A stretch of 49,675 nucleotides of DNA, taken from assembly GCA_052390035.1 (NCBI GenBank), contig JBQTHI010000060.1:1-49675 (forward strand), read 5' to 3'. This stretch comes from JBQTHI01 sp052390035. GTDB lineage: Bacteria > Actinomycetota > Acidimicrobiia > Spongiisociales > ZC4RG35. Positions 43,581 to 49,675 of the stretch are shown here, piece by piece. The notes below the pieces were generated by a model. That model ran no database searches and had not been told where the DNA came from. It worked only from the letters and a program-made list of their open reading frames with translations. Position 1 is the first letter of the stretch. Every line of letters begins with the position of its first letter. Made by a program: the position numbers and the translations under genes.

Positions 43581-44003
43581 ATGAGGCTTATCAATCCGGA
43601 AGGCTTGCCCCCGGCAGTCGGTTTCAGCCACGTGGCAATTCCCGATGAAGGCAGGCTCATCTTCTTGGCGGGTCAGGCCGGTCATCACGAGGACGGGTCG
43701 TTGGACGACACCCTCATCGACCAGTTTGGCCAAGCTTGTCGAAATGTGGAACGGGCGCTCACGGCGGTCGGAGCCAGCCCGACCGACACCGTCTCACTCC
43801 AGATCTTTGTCACCGACCTCGCCGGCTACCGGGCGAATCTCACCGCCCTCGGCCATGGTTATCGCCAAGTTTTCGGGCGGCATTATCCGCCGATGGCCTT
43901 GGTCGGGGTCAGCGGACTTTTCGACCCGCTCGCTCTCGTTGAACTGGTGGCAGTGGCGACCATGGCCGAAAAAGCGTCAGCGACCGGTCCAACCTCGCCA
44001 TAG
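43581..44003 (+). CDS. Rid (YjgF/YER057c/UK114) family protein lacking the catalytic Arg
   Basis: A 140-residue Rid-family protein. RidA enzymes hydrolyse reactive enamine/imine intermediates. The fold markers RLIFLAGQAGHHEDGS, QACRNVERALTAVGASPTDT, SLQIFVTDLAGYR and LVELVAVATMAE are clear. At position 105, where RidA has the substrate-binding Arg, this protein has Met (HYPPMALVGV); Glu121 is retained. Such Arg-less members form other Rid subgroups with different or unknown activity. It follows the flavoenzyme gene by 65 bases on the same strand. A role with an amino-enone intermediate of anthranilate breakdown is plausible but inferred. The last 27 bases overlap a convergent small gene. Confidence 0.9.
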   Translation: MRLINPEGLPPAVGFSHVAIPDEGRLIFLAGQAGHHEDGSLDDTLIDQFGQACRNVERALTAVGASPTDTVSLQIFVTDLAGYRANLTALGHGYRQVFGRHYPPMALVGVSGLFDPLALVELVAVATMAEKASATGPTSP

Positions 44004-44171
44004 GGCGACGCCGATCATGATCAGCAATGTGCCGATCGCCGCCCACAAAAGCGACCCGGTCATGAAACTCCCCGGTATCAGACCGATGCCTTGCCCGAGC
44101 CAGAACAGCCCGACCAGAGCGAACAATCCGCCGGAAAGCCATCGTCTTGGCAAAAGTGCGGCTCCTCCCAA
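43977..44171 (-). CDS. Small two-helix membrane protein
   Basis: A 64-residue hydrophobic protein, not a recognised family. It reads LGGAALLPRRWLSGGLFALV at the start, then a first helix through FWLGQGIGLIPGSFMTG and a second helix WAAIGTLLIMIGVALWRG, ending in WTGR. The Phe-Trp-x-x-Gln-Gly pattern and GSFMTG turn look like conserved membrane sequence, unlike a chance frame. The most likely start is TTG 44171; no ATG or GTG lies upstream in frame before the citrate synthase gene. It overlaps the Rid gene's last 27 bases and lies back-to-back with the TTG of the citrate synthase gene, 12 bases away. It could be a chance frame. Confidence 0.5.
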   Translation of the reverse strand: MGGAALLPRRWLSGGLFALVGLFWLGQGIGLIPGSFMTGSLLWAAIGTLLIMIGVALWRGWTGR

Positions 44172-44177
44172 TACGAT
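44147..44177 (+). promoter_or_regulatory. Putative promoter for the citrate synthase-family gene
   Basis: TTGGCA (44147-44152), a 19-base spacer, then TACGAT (44172-44177), 6 bases before TTG 44184. It supports the TTG as the start of a leaderless transcript and overlaps the 5' end of the small membrane protein gene. Confidence 0.4.
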
Positions 44178-44183
44178 CAGATC

Positions 44184-45320
44184 TTGAGCCCAAACGAAAC
44201 TTACCGTCCGGGCCTCGAAGGTGTCGTGGCTGCGCAGACTTCGCTGAGCAGCGTCGACGGCGAGAACGGCCAGTTGATCATCGGTGGTTTCGCCCTGGAA
44301 GAGGTTGCGACCGAGGCGACCTTCGAGGAGATTTGCTGCTTGTTGTGGTTCGGCGACCTGCCAACTGCAGCCGATCTCGCCAGGTTCCGTGCCGAGATGG
44401 CTGCCTATCGCAAACTGCCATCGGCCACGGTTCAGCTTCTCAACGACGCCGCCCGGCACGAGGTCCCTCCGATGGACGCTCTCCGCATGGCCGCCGCCAC
44501 TTTCGATATCGATCTGACCGGGGCGGAGGGCCTGGCCCGCGCTCAGGCCATCACTGCCCGGATTCCACCGACCATCGCCACCTATTGGCGATTGCTCAAT
44601 AAGACCGAGCCGATCGAGCCACGCTTGGACCTCACCCGCAGCTCCAACTACCTCTACATGCTGACCGGGGTCGTGCCCGGCCCGGCCGCCGTCCGCGGGC
44701 TGGAGACCTACTTGAACACGGTCAGTGATCATGGTCTGAATGCTTCGACCTTCGCCGCCCGGGTGATCATTGCCACACAATCGGACATGGTTTCTGCTGT
44801 CACCGGTGCGATCGGGGCCCTCAAAGGTCCGCTCCACGGAGGTGCTCCCGGGCCCGCGCTTGACATGGTCTTTGAGATCGGGTCAGCCGACCGAGCCGAG
44901 GGCTATCTCCGTGAGAAACTCATCCGGGGCGAGCGATTGATGGGGTTCGGCCCTCGGGTCTACAAAGTTCGGGATCCTCGGGCCGACGTCCTCGCCCACG
45001 CTGCCGAGCTGATGTACCGGGCGGAGGGGGACATGGCGCTCTACGAGTTATCCAAACAGGTAGAGGCGACCGCTCTTCGTTTGCTCGAAGAGCACAAGCC
45101 GGGGCGCCGGCTGCAAACCAACGTCGAGTTCTTTACCGCTTTGCTGCTGCACGGACTTGGTTTAGATACCGCCCTTTTTACCCCGACCTTTGCTATGGGC
45201 CGGGTAGCCGGATGGATCGGTCATTGCCTCGAGCAGAGCCGCACCGGCCGGCTGATTCGTCCGGACTCGACCTATACCGGACCGATCGGAAGACGCTGGA
45301 CCCGGATAGAAGAGCGGTAG
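44184..45320 (+). CDS. Citrate synthase family protein with altered active site
   Basis: A 378-residue citrate/2-methylcitrate synthase-fold protein. RPGLEGVVAAQTSLSSVDGE is the family start. Two of the usual catalytic histidines are present: His183 (SDHGLNASTF) and His218 (GPLHGGAPG). The third, in the GxGHRVY segment, is Pro257 here (MGFGPRVYKVRDPRA). The catalytic Asp position reads Glu315 (QTNVEFFTALLLHG), as seen in some other citrate synthases. Whether it still condenses oxaloacetate with an acyl-CoA is uncertain. The start is TTG 44184, chosen because a -10 box TACGAT lies 6 bases upstream and the family N-terminus begins there. It precedes the TrpB2 gene by 63 bases. Confidence 0.88.
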   Translation: MSPNETYRPGLEGVVAAQTSLSSVDGENGQLIIGGFALEEVATEATFEEICCLLWFGDLPTAADLARFRAEMAAYRKLPSATVQLLNDAARHEVPPMDALRMAAATFDIDLTGAEGLARAQAITARIPPTIATYWRLLNKTEPIEPRLDLTRSSNYLYMLTGVVPGPAAVRGLETYLNTVSDHGLNASTFAARVIIATQSDMVSAVTGAIGALKGPLHGGAPGPALDMVFEIGSADRAEGYLREKLIRGERLMGFGPRVYKVRDPRADVLAHAAELMYRAEGDMALYELSKQVEATALRLLEEHKPGRRLQTNVEFFTALLLHGLGLDTALFTPTFAMGRVAGWIGHCLEQSRTGRLIRPDSTYTGPIGRRWTRIEER

Positions 45321-45383
45321 ACGCCTTTCCGCCGTCCGGTCTTTTGCTCGGCTAGCTTCCGGCTCCCCGAGAAAGGCGGATCG

Positions 45384-46751
45384 ATGGCGGAGTTGACCAA
45401 GATGACCCTCGATGAATCAGAGATCCCGGAGGCCTGGTACAACATTCAGCCCGACCTGCCGGAGCCGGCGCCGCCCTACCTGCACCCGGGCACCCATCAG
45501 CCGATCGGACCGGATGATCTGGCGCCACTTTTTCCCATGGCACTGATCGGACAGGAGGTAAGCCAGGACCGCTACATCGACATTCCCGGAGCGGTGATCG
45601 ACATCTACAAGCTGTGGCGGCCGACACCGCTTTATCGGGCCCGTCGGTTGGAGAAGGTGCTCGACACCCCGGCACACATCTACTTCAAATACGAAGGGGT
45701 GAGTCCGGTGGGCTCGCACAAACCGAATACGGCCATCGCTCAGGCCTACTACAACGCCCAGGAGGGGACCAAGAAACTCACCACTGAAACAGGAGCCGGG
45801 CAGTGGGGGAGCGCGCTCGCCTTCGCCGCATCACAGTTCGGTCTCGAATGTGAGATATGGCAGGTGGCGATCAGCTACGAGCAGAAGCCGTACCGGCGGA
45901 CGTTGATGGAGGTGTTCGGGGCGACGGTCCATTCCAGCCCCTCCACCCTGACCAACGCCGGCCGTACGATCCTGGCCAAAGATCCCAACTCCACGGGAAG
46001 CCTCGGTATCGCCATCTCCGAGGCGGCGGAAGCCGCCGCCGGCGATCCCAACACCAAATATTCATTGGGAAGCGTGCTCAACCACGTGCTGATGCATCAG
46101 ACCGTGATTGGCCAGGAGGCGTTGAAGCAGATGGAGCTATTCGGGGAGCGGCCCGATCTGTTGGTCGGCTGCACCGGGGGCGGCTCCAACTTCGGAGGCC
46201 TCTCCTTCCCGTTCCTTCGGGAGAAAATGGCCGGCAAGATGAACCCGACCATCAGGTGCGTCGAACCGACGGCCTCTCCGTCTTTGACTAAAGGCATCTA
46301 CGCATACGACTTCGGCGACACGATCGGGTTGGGCCCGATGGCCAAGATGCACACCCTCGGTCATGACTTCATCCCCGATCCGATCCATGCCGGAGGCCTG
46401 CGATATCACGGCATGTCCCCGCTGGTCTCTCACCTGAAGGAGTTGGGCCTCGTCGAGGCGGAGGCGATCGGACAGATGGAATGCTTCGAGCGGGCCGTGC
46501 AATTCGCCCGCGCCGAGGGGATCATCCCCGCTCCCGAACCCACCCATGCGATCGCCTCGGCGGTCCGGGAGGCGCTGAGGTGCAAAGAAACCGGCGAACC
46601 GAAGGTGATCCTCACCGCCCTCTGCGGGCACGGGCACTTCGATATGGGGGCCTACCGCTCGTTCCTCGACGGCGGACTCGAGGACTTCGCCTACCCCGAG
46701 GCGAAGGTGCGGGAGGCGATGGAGAAGATCCCGGTGGTGAGCGGGGTATGA
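45384..46751 (+). CDS. trpB2: TrpB2-type tryptophan synthase beta-like enzyme
   Basis: A 455-residue PLP enzyme of the TrpB2 branch, which works without the alpha subunit and can make tryptophan from indole and serine or phosphoserine. The PLP lysine is K113 in SPVGSHKPNTAIAQ; the catalytic Glu135 lies in LTTETGAGQWGSALAF; the phosphate loop is GCTGGGSNFGGLSFPF. The long N-terminal extension (EIPEAWYNIQPDLPEPAPPY) is diagnostic of TrpB2. No trpA is in the window. ATG 45384 has GAAAGGCGG just upstream. Its stop overlaps the start of the next small gene by four bases. In a tryptophan-degrading locus it may salvage indole or sense/adjust the pool; its role is unclear. Confidence 0.93.
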   Translation: MAELTKMTLDESEIPEAWYNIQPDLPEPAPPYLHPGTHQPIGPDDLAPLFPMALIGQEVSQDRYIDIPGAVIDIYKLWRPTPLYRARRLEKVLDTPAHIYFKYEGVSPVGSHKPNTAIAQAYYNAQEGTKKLTTETGAGQWGSALAFAASQFGLECEIWQVAISYEQKPYRRTLMEVFGATVHSSPSTLTNAGRTILAKDPNSTGSLGIAISEAAEAAAGDPNTKYSLGSVLNHVLMHQTVIGQEALKQMELFGERPDLLVGCTGGGSNFGGLSFPFLREKMAGKMNPTIRCVEPTASPSLTKGIYAYDFGDTIGLGPMAKMHTLGHDFIPDPIHAGGLRYHGMSPLVSHLKELGLVEAEAIGQMECFERAVQFARAEGIIPAPEPTHAIASAVREALRCKETGEPKVILTALCGHGHFDMGAYRSFLDGGLEDFAYPEAKVREAMEKIPVVSGV

Positions 46752-47008
46752 CCGTCGAGGACTGGGAGGGCCTGCTCCGGCAGGCCGCCAGGGCTCACCA
46801 CGCCGCCTTCATCGCCACCGACGGGGCCGACCCCGACTGGCCCGACTGGTACGCGGGGTGGCTGCTTGACCGGCTCTCTCCCGATGCTGGGCCGGGCCGG
46901 GAGGAGTTGGGGCGGCTGCTGGTGGAGGCGGAGGCGGCCCACGCCACCGCCGGGGCAGCCGAGGAATGGCCGGCGTTTTACGCCCGGTTCGTCACTTCGC
47001 GTCTGTGA
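46748..47008 (+). CDS. Small acidic protein coupled to trpB2
   Basis: An 86-residue cytoplasmic protein of unknown function. It is helical, rich in Ala, Glu and Trp, with a conserved-looking DPDWPDWYAGWLLDRL centre (about 31-46) and a WPAFYARFVTSRL C-terminus. No cysteines, signal peptide or membrane segment. The ATG overlaps the trpB2 stop (ATGA), so translation is coupled and a functional link with TrpB2 is plausible. The gene ends 48 bases before the stop of the kynureninase-like gene on the other strand. Too short for a firm family call. Confidence 0.7.
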   Translation: MTVEDWEGLLRQAARAHHAAFIATDGADPDWPDWYAGWLLDRLSPDAGPGREELGRLLVEAEAAHATAGAAEEWPAFYARFVTSRL

Positions 47009-47056
47009 AGGGAAACGCACCAAAGCGGTGCGAAGATCAGCACAGAGCTCGGTCGG

Positions 47057-48178
47057 TCACGCCGACCCGAGTACACGGACCAGGCGACCGACGTCCTCGG
47101 GATCGTGGTAGAGCCCGAAGCCGATGCGGAGCCGGTCGCCCCGGTGGTCGGTGATCACCTGCCGATGGTGCAGCCAGCGATAGAGGGCGGCCGCCCGATC
47201 GGTACGGAAGGTGAGAAAGTTCCCTCGCGGCATACCTTCTTCAGGGATCAACTCCCCGGGAACCTCCTCCGAATCGAGGAAAGACGCCTGCAATCCGGCG
47301 ACGTGGAGATGGATGGCGGCCGGGTCGAGTCTCTCGGCCTCCAGCAACTCGAATACGGCCCGCAGCCGGTAGAGACCCGACGGGTCGAAGGTCGCTCCCC
47401 AAAATCGATCCCCGCCGGCGCCGTAAGCGACGCGGTCCGCTCGATTGGCCAAGGTCGAGAACCCGGCGTACCAGCCGGTATCGACCGGCCGCGGCAAGAA
47501 ACCCGGGGGGCAGTGCATGAAACAGGCCCCCTCACCCGCCATCGCATACTTGTAACCCCCGGCCAGATAGAACACCCGCTCAGCCAGGCCGGACAGGTCC
47601 ACCGGGATCGCCATGAAGCCGTGATACCCATCGACCACCACCGGCACTTCGGCTCGCGCTGAGGCGGCGATCTCGGGGAGGGAGGTGACCTCGAACCCGG
47701 AGTCGAAGAACACCTGTGAGAGGTAGACCAGACCCGCATCTCCTGCGGCCGCCGCGAAGCGTTCCGCAAAGGTATCGAAAGGCTCGGCCGTCACCCGAAC
47801 TACCGAAACCTGATCGGCCTCCTCCCAACGGCGGAGCTGACGTTCGAACGAGTGGAACTCGCCGTCGCTCGTCACCACCTTGATTGGTGGTCGCAGTCCG
47901 GAGAAGATCCGGGCTACCAACTCGTGGGTGTTGGGGGCAAACACCAGGGTGTCCGGGTCGGGCAGGTTCAACACTCGCGCCAGCCGTCGTCGCAAGTCGG
48001 GGATCAGCACGCCGAACACGTCATCCCACTTGTCGTCCATAAGCCGGGAAGCGTCCTCCCATGCCCGCAGGTGGGCGTCATAGGTGACATCAGGCCAGGG
48101 GTGATGGCTGTGAGCCGCGAAGTGCAGCCGATCGGGGACGGCGCCGAGGAACCGAGAGAAAAGATGTTTGAAGCTCAC
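47057..48178 (-). CDS. kynU: Kynureninase-like class V PLP enzyme
   Basis: A 373-residue fold-type I PLP enzyme. It starts HLFSRFLGAVPDRLHFAAHS, has the cofactor-binding VVVDGYHGFMAIPVD (Asp183) and PLP lysine K210 in YLAGGYKYAMAGEGACFMHC. Kynureninases share this layout, but the usual SYKYLN-type motif is GYKYAMAGEG here, so it is a divergent member. The strongest evidence for function is position: its ATG overlaps the tryptophan 2,3-dioxygenase stop by four bases (ATGA). The expected reaction is kynurenine to anthranilate plus alanine. Another class V activity on a kynurenine derivative cannot be excluded. It converges on the small trpB2-coupled gene. Confidence 0.78.
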   Translation of the reverse strand: MSFKHLFSRFLGAVPDRLHFAAHSHHPWPDVTYDAHLRAWEDASRLMDDKWDDVFGVLIPDLRRRLARVLNLPDPDTLVFAPNTHELVARIFSGLRPPIKVVTSDGEFHSFERQLRRWEEADQVSVVRVTAEPFDTFAERFAAAAGDAGLVYLSQVFFDSGFEVTSLPEIAASARAEVPVVVDGYHGFMAIPVDLSGLAERVFYLAGGYKYAMAGEGACFMHCPPGFLPRPVDTGWYAGFSTLANRADRVAYGAGGDRFWGATFDPSGLYRLRAVFELLEAERLDPAAIHLHVAGLQASFLDSEEVPGELIPEEGMPRGNFLTFRTDRAAALYRWLHHRQVITDHRGDRLRIGFGLYHDPEDVGRLVRVLGSA

Positions 48179-49263
48179 GCCTCTTGTTCGAAGCGGAATC
48201 GCATCGCCCGCTTGACCTGGGCCGGGAGCTTGGGCAGTTTGGAACGGGGAATGAGGAAGGTCGATAGCTGGCTCAGATCGGTGAACACGCGGCTCTTCTC
48301 GGCTGAACGCGTCAGGAACGCCGCTCCCGCCGATCCGCCGGTGCCCACTCTTCTCCCGACCATGCGCACGGTCATCAGAGCGTGCCGGTAACGCCAGTGG
48401 GTGAGACCTTCGTCGATGTCGACCAGGGCAGAAAGCAAGCGGAACGGCTCCTGCAGGGCCGGCTCCTCCCGGTAGAGATTGATGAACAGCGCCGCCTGAA
48501 AGGCGCGATGGGACAGGCGACGCTCGCCCGATTGAATGAACCCCCTGTGCTTCGCCTCGTCGAAGACCGCTTCGTACAACGCGAAGGTGTGATCAAATGA
48601 TCGAAGTTGTGCCTCCCTTTCGCCCTCGGCGAGATTGGGGTTGGTCGCTACCACCCCGCGATCGTGTTCGAGGAGATCGCCGACTGCCTGCCGGTAGATC
48701 TCCCAGAAATGGAAATCACCATGATCGAGAAAAGGGGTCCTCTCCAGCCACTTCTCCACGAGGTCGAACAGGCTCGGTTCCGACTCGGCTGTCTCGACCA
48801 GGTCCTGATGATCGGCTCGGAGGGCCGTGGTGTACGGGGCGCCGGCCAACCGCACCCGGTCCTGGGGACGGACCCCAAGCCGGTTTTCGATGAGTCGGAA
48901 CTGGTAGCTCTGGAAACCGGAGGCCGGAAAGAGCAGGTCGCGAAAGTCGAGAAAGTCGAGCGGCGTCATGGTTTCCAACACATCAACCTGAACGATCAGC
49001 AGCTTCTCGATCTCGGTGATCCGTTCGAGATGGGCAACGACCCGCAACATCTCGGCTTCGTCGATACGAGGTCGCGCCAACAACCAGGAGACGCCCGACA
49101 GCTCCCAGAGGATCTGCTTGAACCAAAGCTCGTACGCCTGATGGACGATGATGAACAACATCTCGTCGTGGACCGGCTCTCCGGCGGCAGCCGAAGCGAG
49201 CTCCTGCGAAGAGAGGAGCCGATCGAGGTGGAGATAATCGGGGTAATAGACCGGATCGGCCAC
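48175..49263 (-). CDS. kynA: Tryptophan 2,3-dioxygenase
   Basis: A 362-residue heme dioxygenase that opens the indole ring of tryptophan to N-formylkynurenine. FIIVHQAYELWFKQILWEL (37-55) carries the active-site His41; FQSYQFRLIENRLG (117-130) provides Arg123 for the substrate carboxylate; HWRYRHALMTVRMVG (289-303) carries the likely heme ligand His294, and GTGGSAG (307-313) is the substrate-loop signature. It is longer than the Xanthomonas enzyme, with extra residues at the C-terminus. The start is GTG 49263, 8 bases after TAGGGT. It heads an operon with the kynureninase-like gene and is divergent from the CoA ligase gene. Confidence 0.95.
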   Translation of the reverse strand: MADPVYYPDYLHLDRLLSSQELASAAAGEPVHDEMLFIIVHQAYELWFKQILWELSGVSWLLARPRIDEAEMLRVVAHLERITEIEKLLIVQVDVLETMTPLDFLDFRDLLFPASGFQSYQFRLIENRLGVRPQDRVRLAGAPYTTALRADHQDLVETAESEPSLFDLVEKWLERTPFLDHGDFHFWEIYRQAVGDLLEHDRGVVATNPNLAEGEREAQLRSFDHTFALYEAVFDEAKHRGFIQSGERRLSHRAFQAALFINLYREEPALQEPFRLLSALVDIDEGLTHWRYRHALMTVRMVGRRVGTGGSAGAAFLTRSAEKSRVFTDLSQLSTFLIPRSKLPKLPAQVKRAMRFRFEQEA

Positions 49264-49271
49264 GGCCGTTC

Positions 49272-49277
49272 ACCCTA
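49272..49277 (-). promoter_or_regulatory. Putative leaderless -10 box for the dioxygenase operon
   Basis: Minus-strand TAGGGT (49277-49272), 8 bases before GTG 49263, in the 70-base gap shared with the CoA ligase gene. Confidence 0.4.
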
Positions 49278-49320
49278 GCTCCCTGGTTCTGGCGAGCCTT
49301 CCAATGTGACCTCACCCGCC

Positions 49321-49326
49321 TACGCT
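49321..49326 (+). promoter_or_regulatory. Putative leaderless -10 box for the CoA ligase gene
   Basis: TACGCT, 7 bases before ATG 49334. The two divergent boxes in this gap would allow joint control by one regulator, but no palindromic operator was seen between them. Confidence 0.4.
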
Positions 49327-49333
49327 CGGATCG

Positions 49334-49675
49334 ATGCCAGACGAGCCCCTGAAGACTCTTCCCACCCGCCTCAACATGGCGGACTACTTCCTCTTTGATC
49401 GGCTGAGAGAGGGGATGGGTGATCAACCCGCTATCCGAACCGATGAGCGAGTCCACACGTACGGGGAGGTGGCGGTAGCAGCGAACGGTTATGCCGCCGG
49501 CTTGACCCGGGTGGGCACCCACCCCGAGCAGCGGGTGCTCATCGCGAGGGCCGACGGTGCCGAGTTTGTCGGTGCCCTGTTCGGGATTCTCCAGATTGGG
49601 GCAGTGGCGGTCCCCATCAACCCTGACCTCCGCACCGAACATCTCTCCGCCATTGTCGAGGCAGCCCGCCCGGCT
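49334..49675 (+). CDS. Benzoate-CoA ligase family protein (probable 2-aminobenzoate-CoA ligase), N-terminal fragment
   Basis: The first 114 residues of an adenylate-forming CoA ligase, cut by the window end. RLNMADYFLFDRLREGMGDQ (about 13-32) is the typical opening of benzoate-CoA and 2-aminobenzoate-CoA ligases. It is followed by IRTDERVHTYGEV, RVLIARADGAEFVGALFGIL and QIGAVAVPINPDL, which belong to the AMP-binding fold. The ATP and acyl-binding motifs lie beyond the edge, so specificity is taken from context: anthranilate would be the product of the divergent dioxygenase and kynureninase-like genes and anthraniloyl-CoA the substrate of the flavoenzyme at 41410. Confidence 0.82.
   Translation, partial: MPDEPLKTLPTRLNMADYFLFDRLREGMGDQPAIRTDERVHTYGEVAVAANGYAAGLTRVGTHPEQRVLIARADGAEFVGALFGILQIGAVAVPINPDLRTEHLSAIVEAARPA

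Noticed and set aside
43909..44193. A 94-codon minus-strand frame
   Set aside because: It overlaps the 64-residue membrane protein in another frame and reads as Arg-rich sequence without membrane or domain features.

Overview
The window is GC-rich, densely coding DNA from an actinobacterium, most likely a member of the class Acidimicrobiia or a close relative. This is inferred, not proved: it rests on mycobacterial-type LigB and LigC ATP-dependent DNA ligases, a DUF222-HNH protein, a class III cyclase fused to a STAND ATPase, an LLM flavin/F420 oxidoreductase, secreted proteins with Thr/Pro-rich linkers, and a protein pairing three S-layer homology repeats with a sorbosone-dehydrogenase-like propeller. 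I saw no rRNA, tRNA, CRISPR array, insertion sequence or phage gene. Gaps between genes are under 300 bases. Many transcription-unit heads have a TAnnnT -10 box only 6 to 9 bases before the start codon and no Shine-Dalgarno sequence, which points to widespread leaderless transcription.

Positions 1-8628: the N-terminus of an EamA-like permease; a class V aminotransferase overlapping a MOSC protein (an arrangement like a split molybdenum cofactor sulfurase); a DHA2 drug exporter; a site-2 protease; a stand-alone LigD-type polymerase with an extra C-terminal domain, followed by LigC; an unknown gene; and a DUF2461 protein. Positions 8697-11366 hold a large cyclase/STAND/TPR protein. Positions 11325-21637 are a run of minus-strand genes, mostly overlapping: an SLH/sorbosone dehydrogenase protein, a complete BMP-family (nucleoside-type) ABC importer, Maf, a lipoprotein, LigB, a DUF1992 protein and a membrane protein.

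Positions 21661-29886: an amidohydrolase, two tandem S41 protease lipoproteins, a DUF222-HNH protein, MsrA, a neutral zinc metallopeptidase and a secreted coiled-coil lysozyme-like protein. Positions 29902-34957 are a glycogen locus, with glgX facing a glgB-glgC pair; a perfect 17-bp palindrome sits just before glgB. Positions 35021-40488 hold an anchored helix-hairpin-helix protein, an MFS exporter, a cation/calcium exchanger, a cystathionine synthase/lyase-family enzyme and a membrane coiled-coil protein.

Positions 40562-49675 form the most interesting region. Tryptophan 2,3-dioxygenase and a kynureninase-like enzyme (minus strand, 4-base overlap) are divergent from a benzoate/2-aminobenzoate-CoA ligase cut by the window end. 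Upstream are an LLM oxidoreductase and a two-domain flavoenzyme of the anthraniloyl-CoA monooxygenase/reductase type, then a Rid-family protein, a citrate synthase-family protein, a TrpB2-type enzyme and a small coupled protein. Together they suggest tryptophan to kynurenine to anthranilate to anthraniloyl-CoA, then oxygenation. Three proteins here have altered active sites: the reductase half of the flavoenzyme lacks the His-x-x-His-Gly motif, the Rid protein lacks its usual Arg, and the citrate synthase has Pro for a catalytic His. The pathway may therefore be a variant form.
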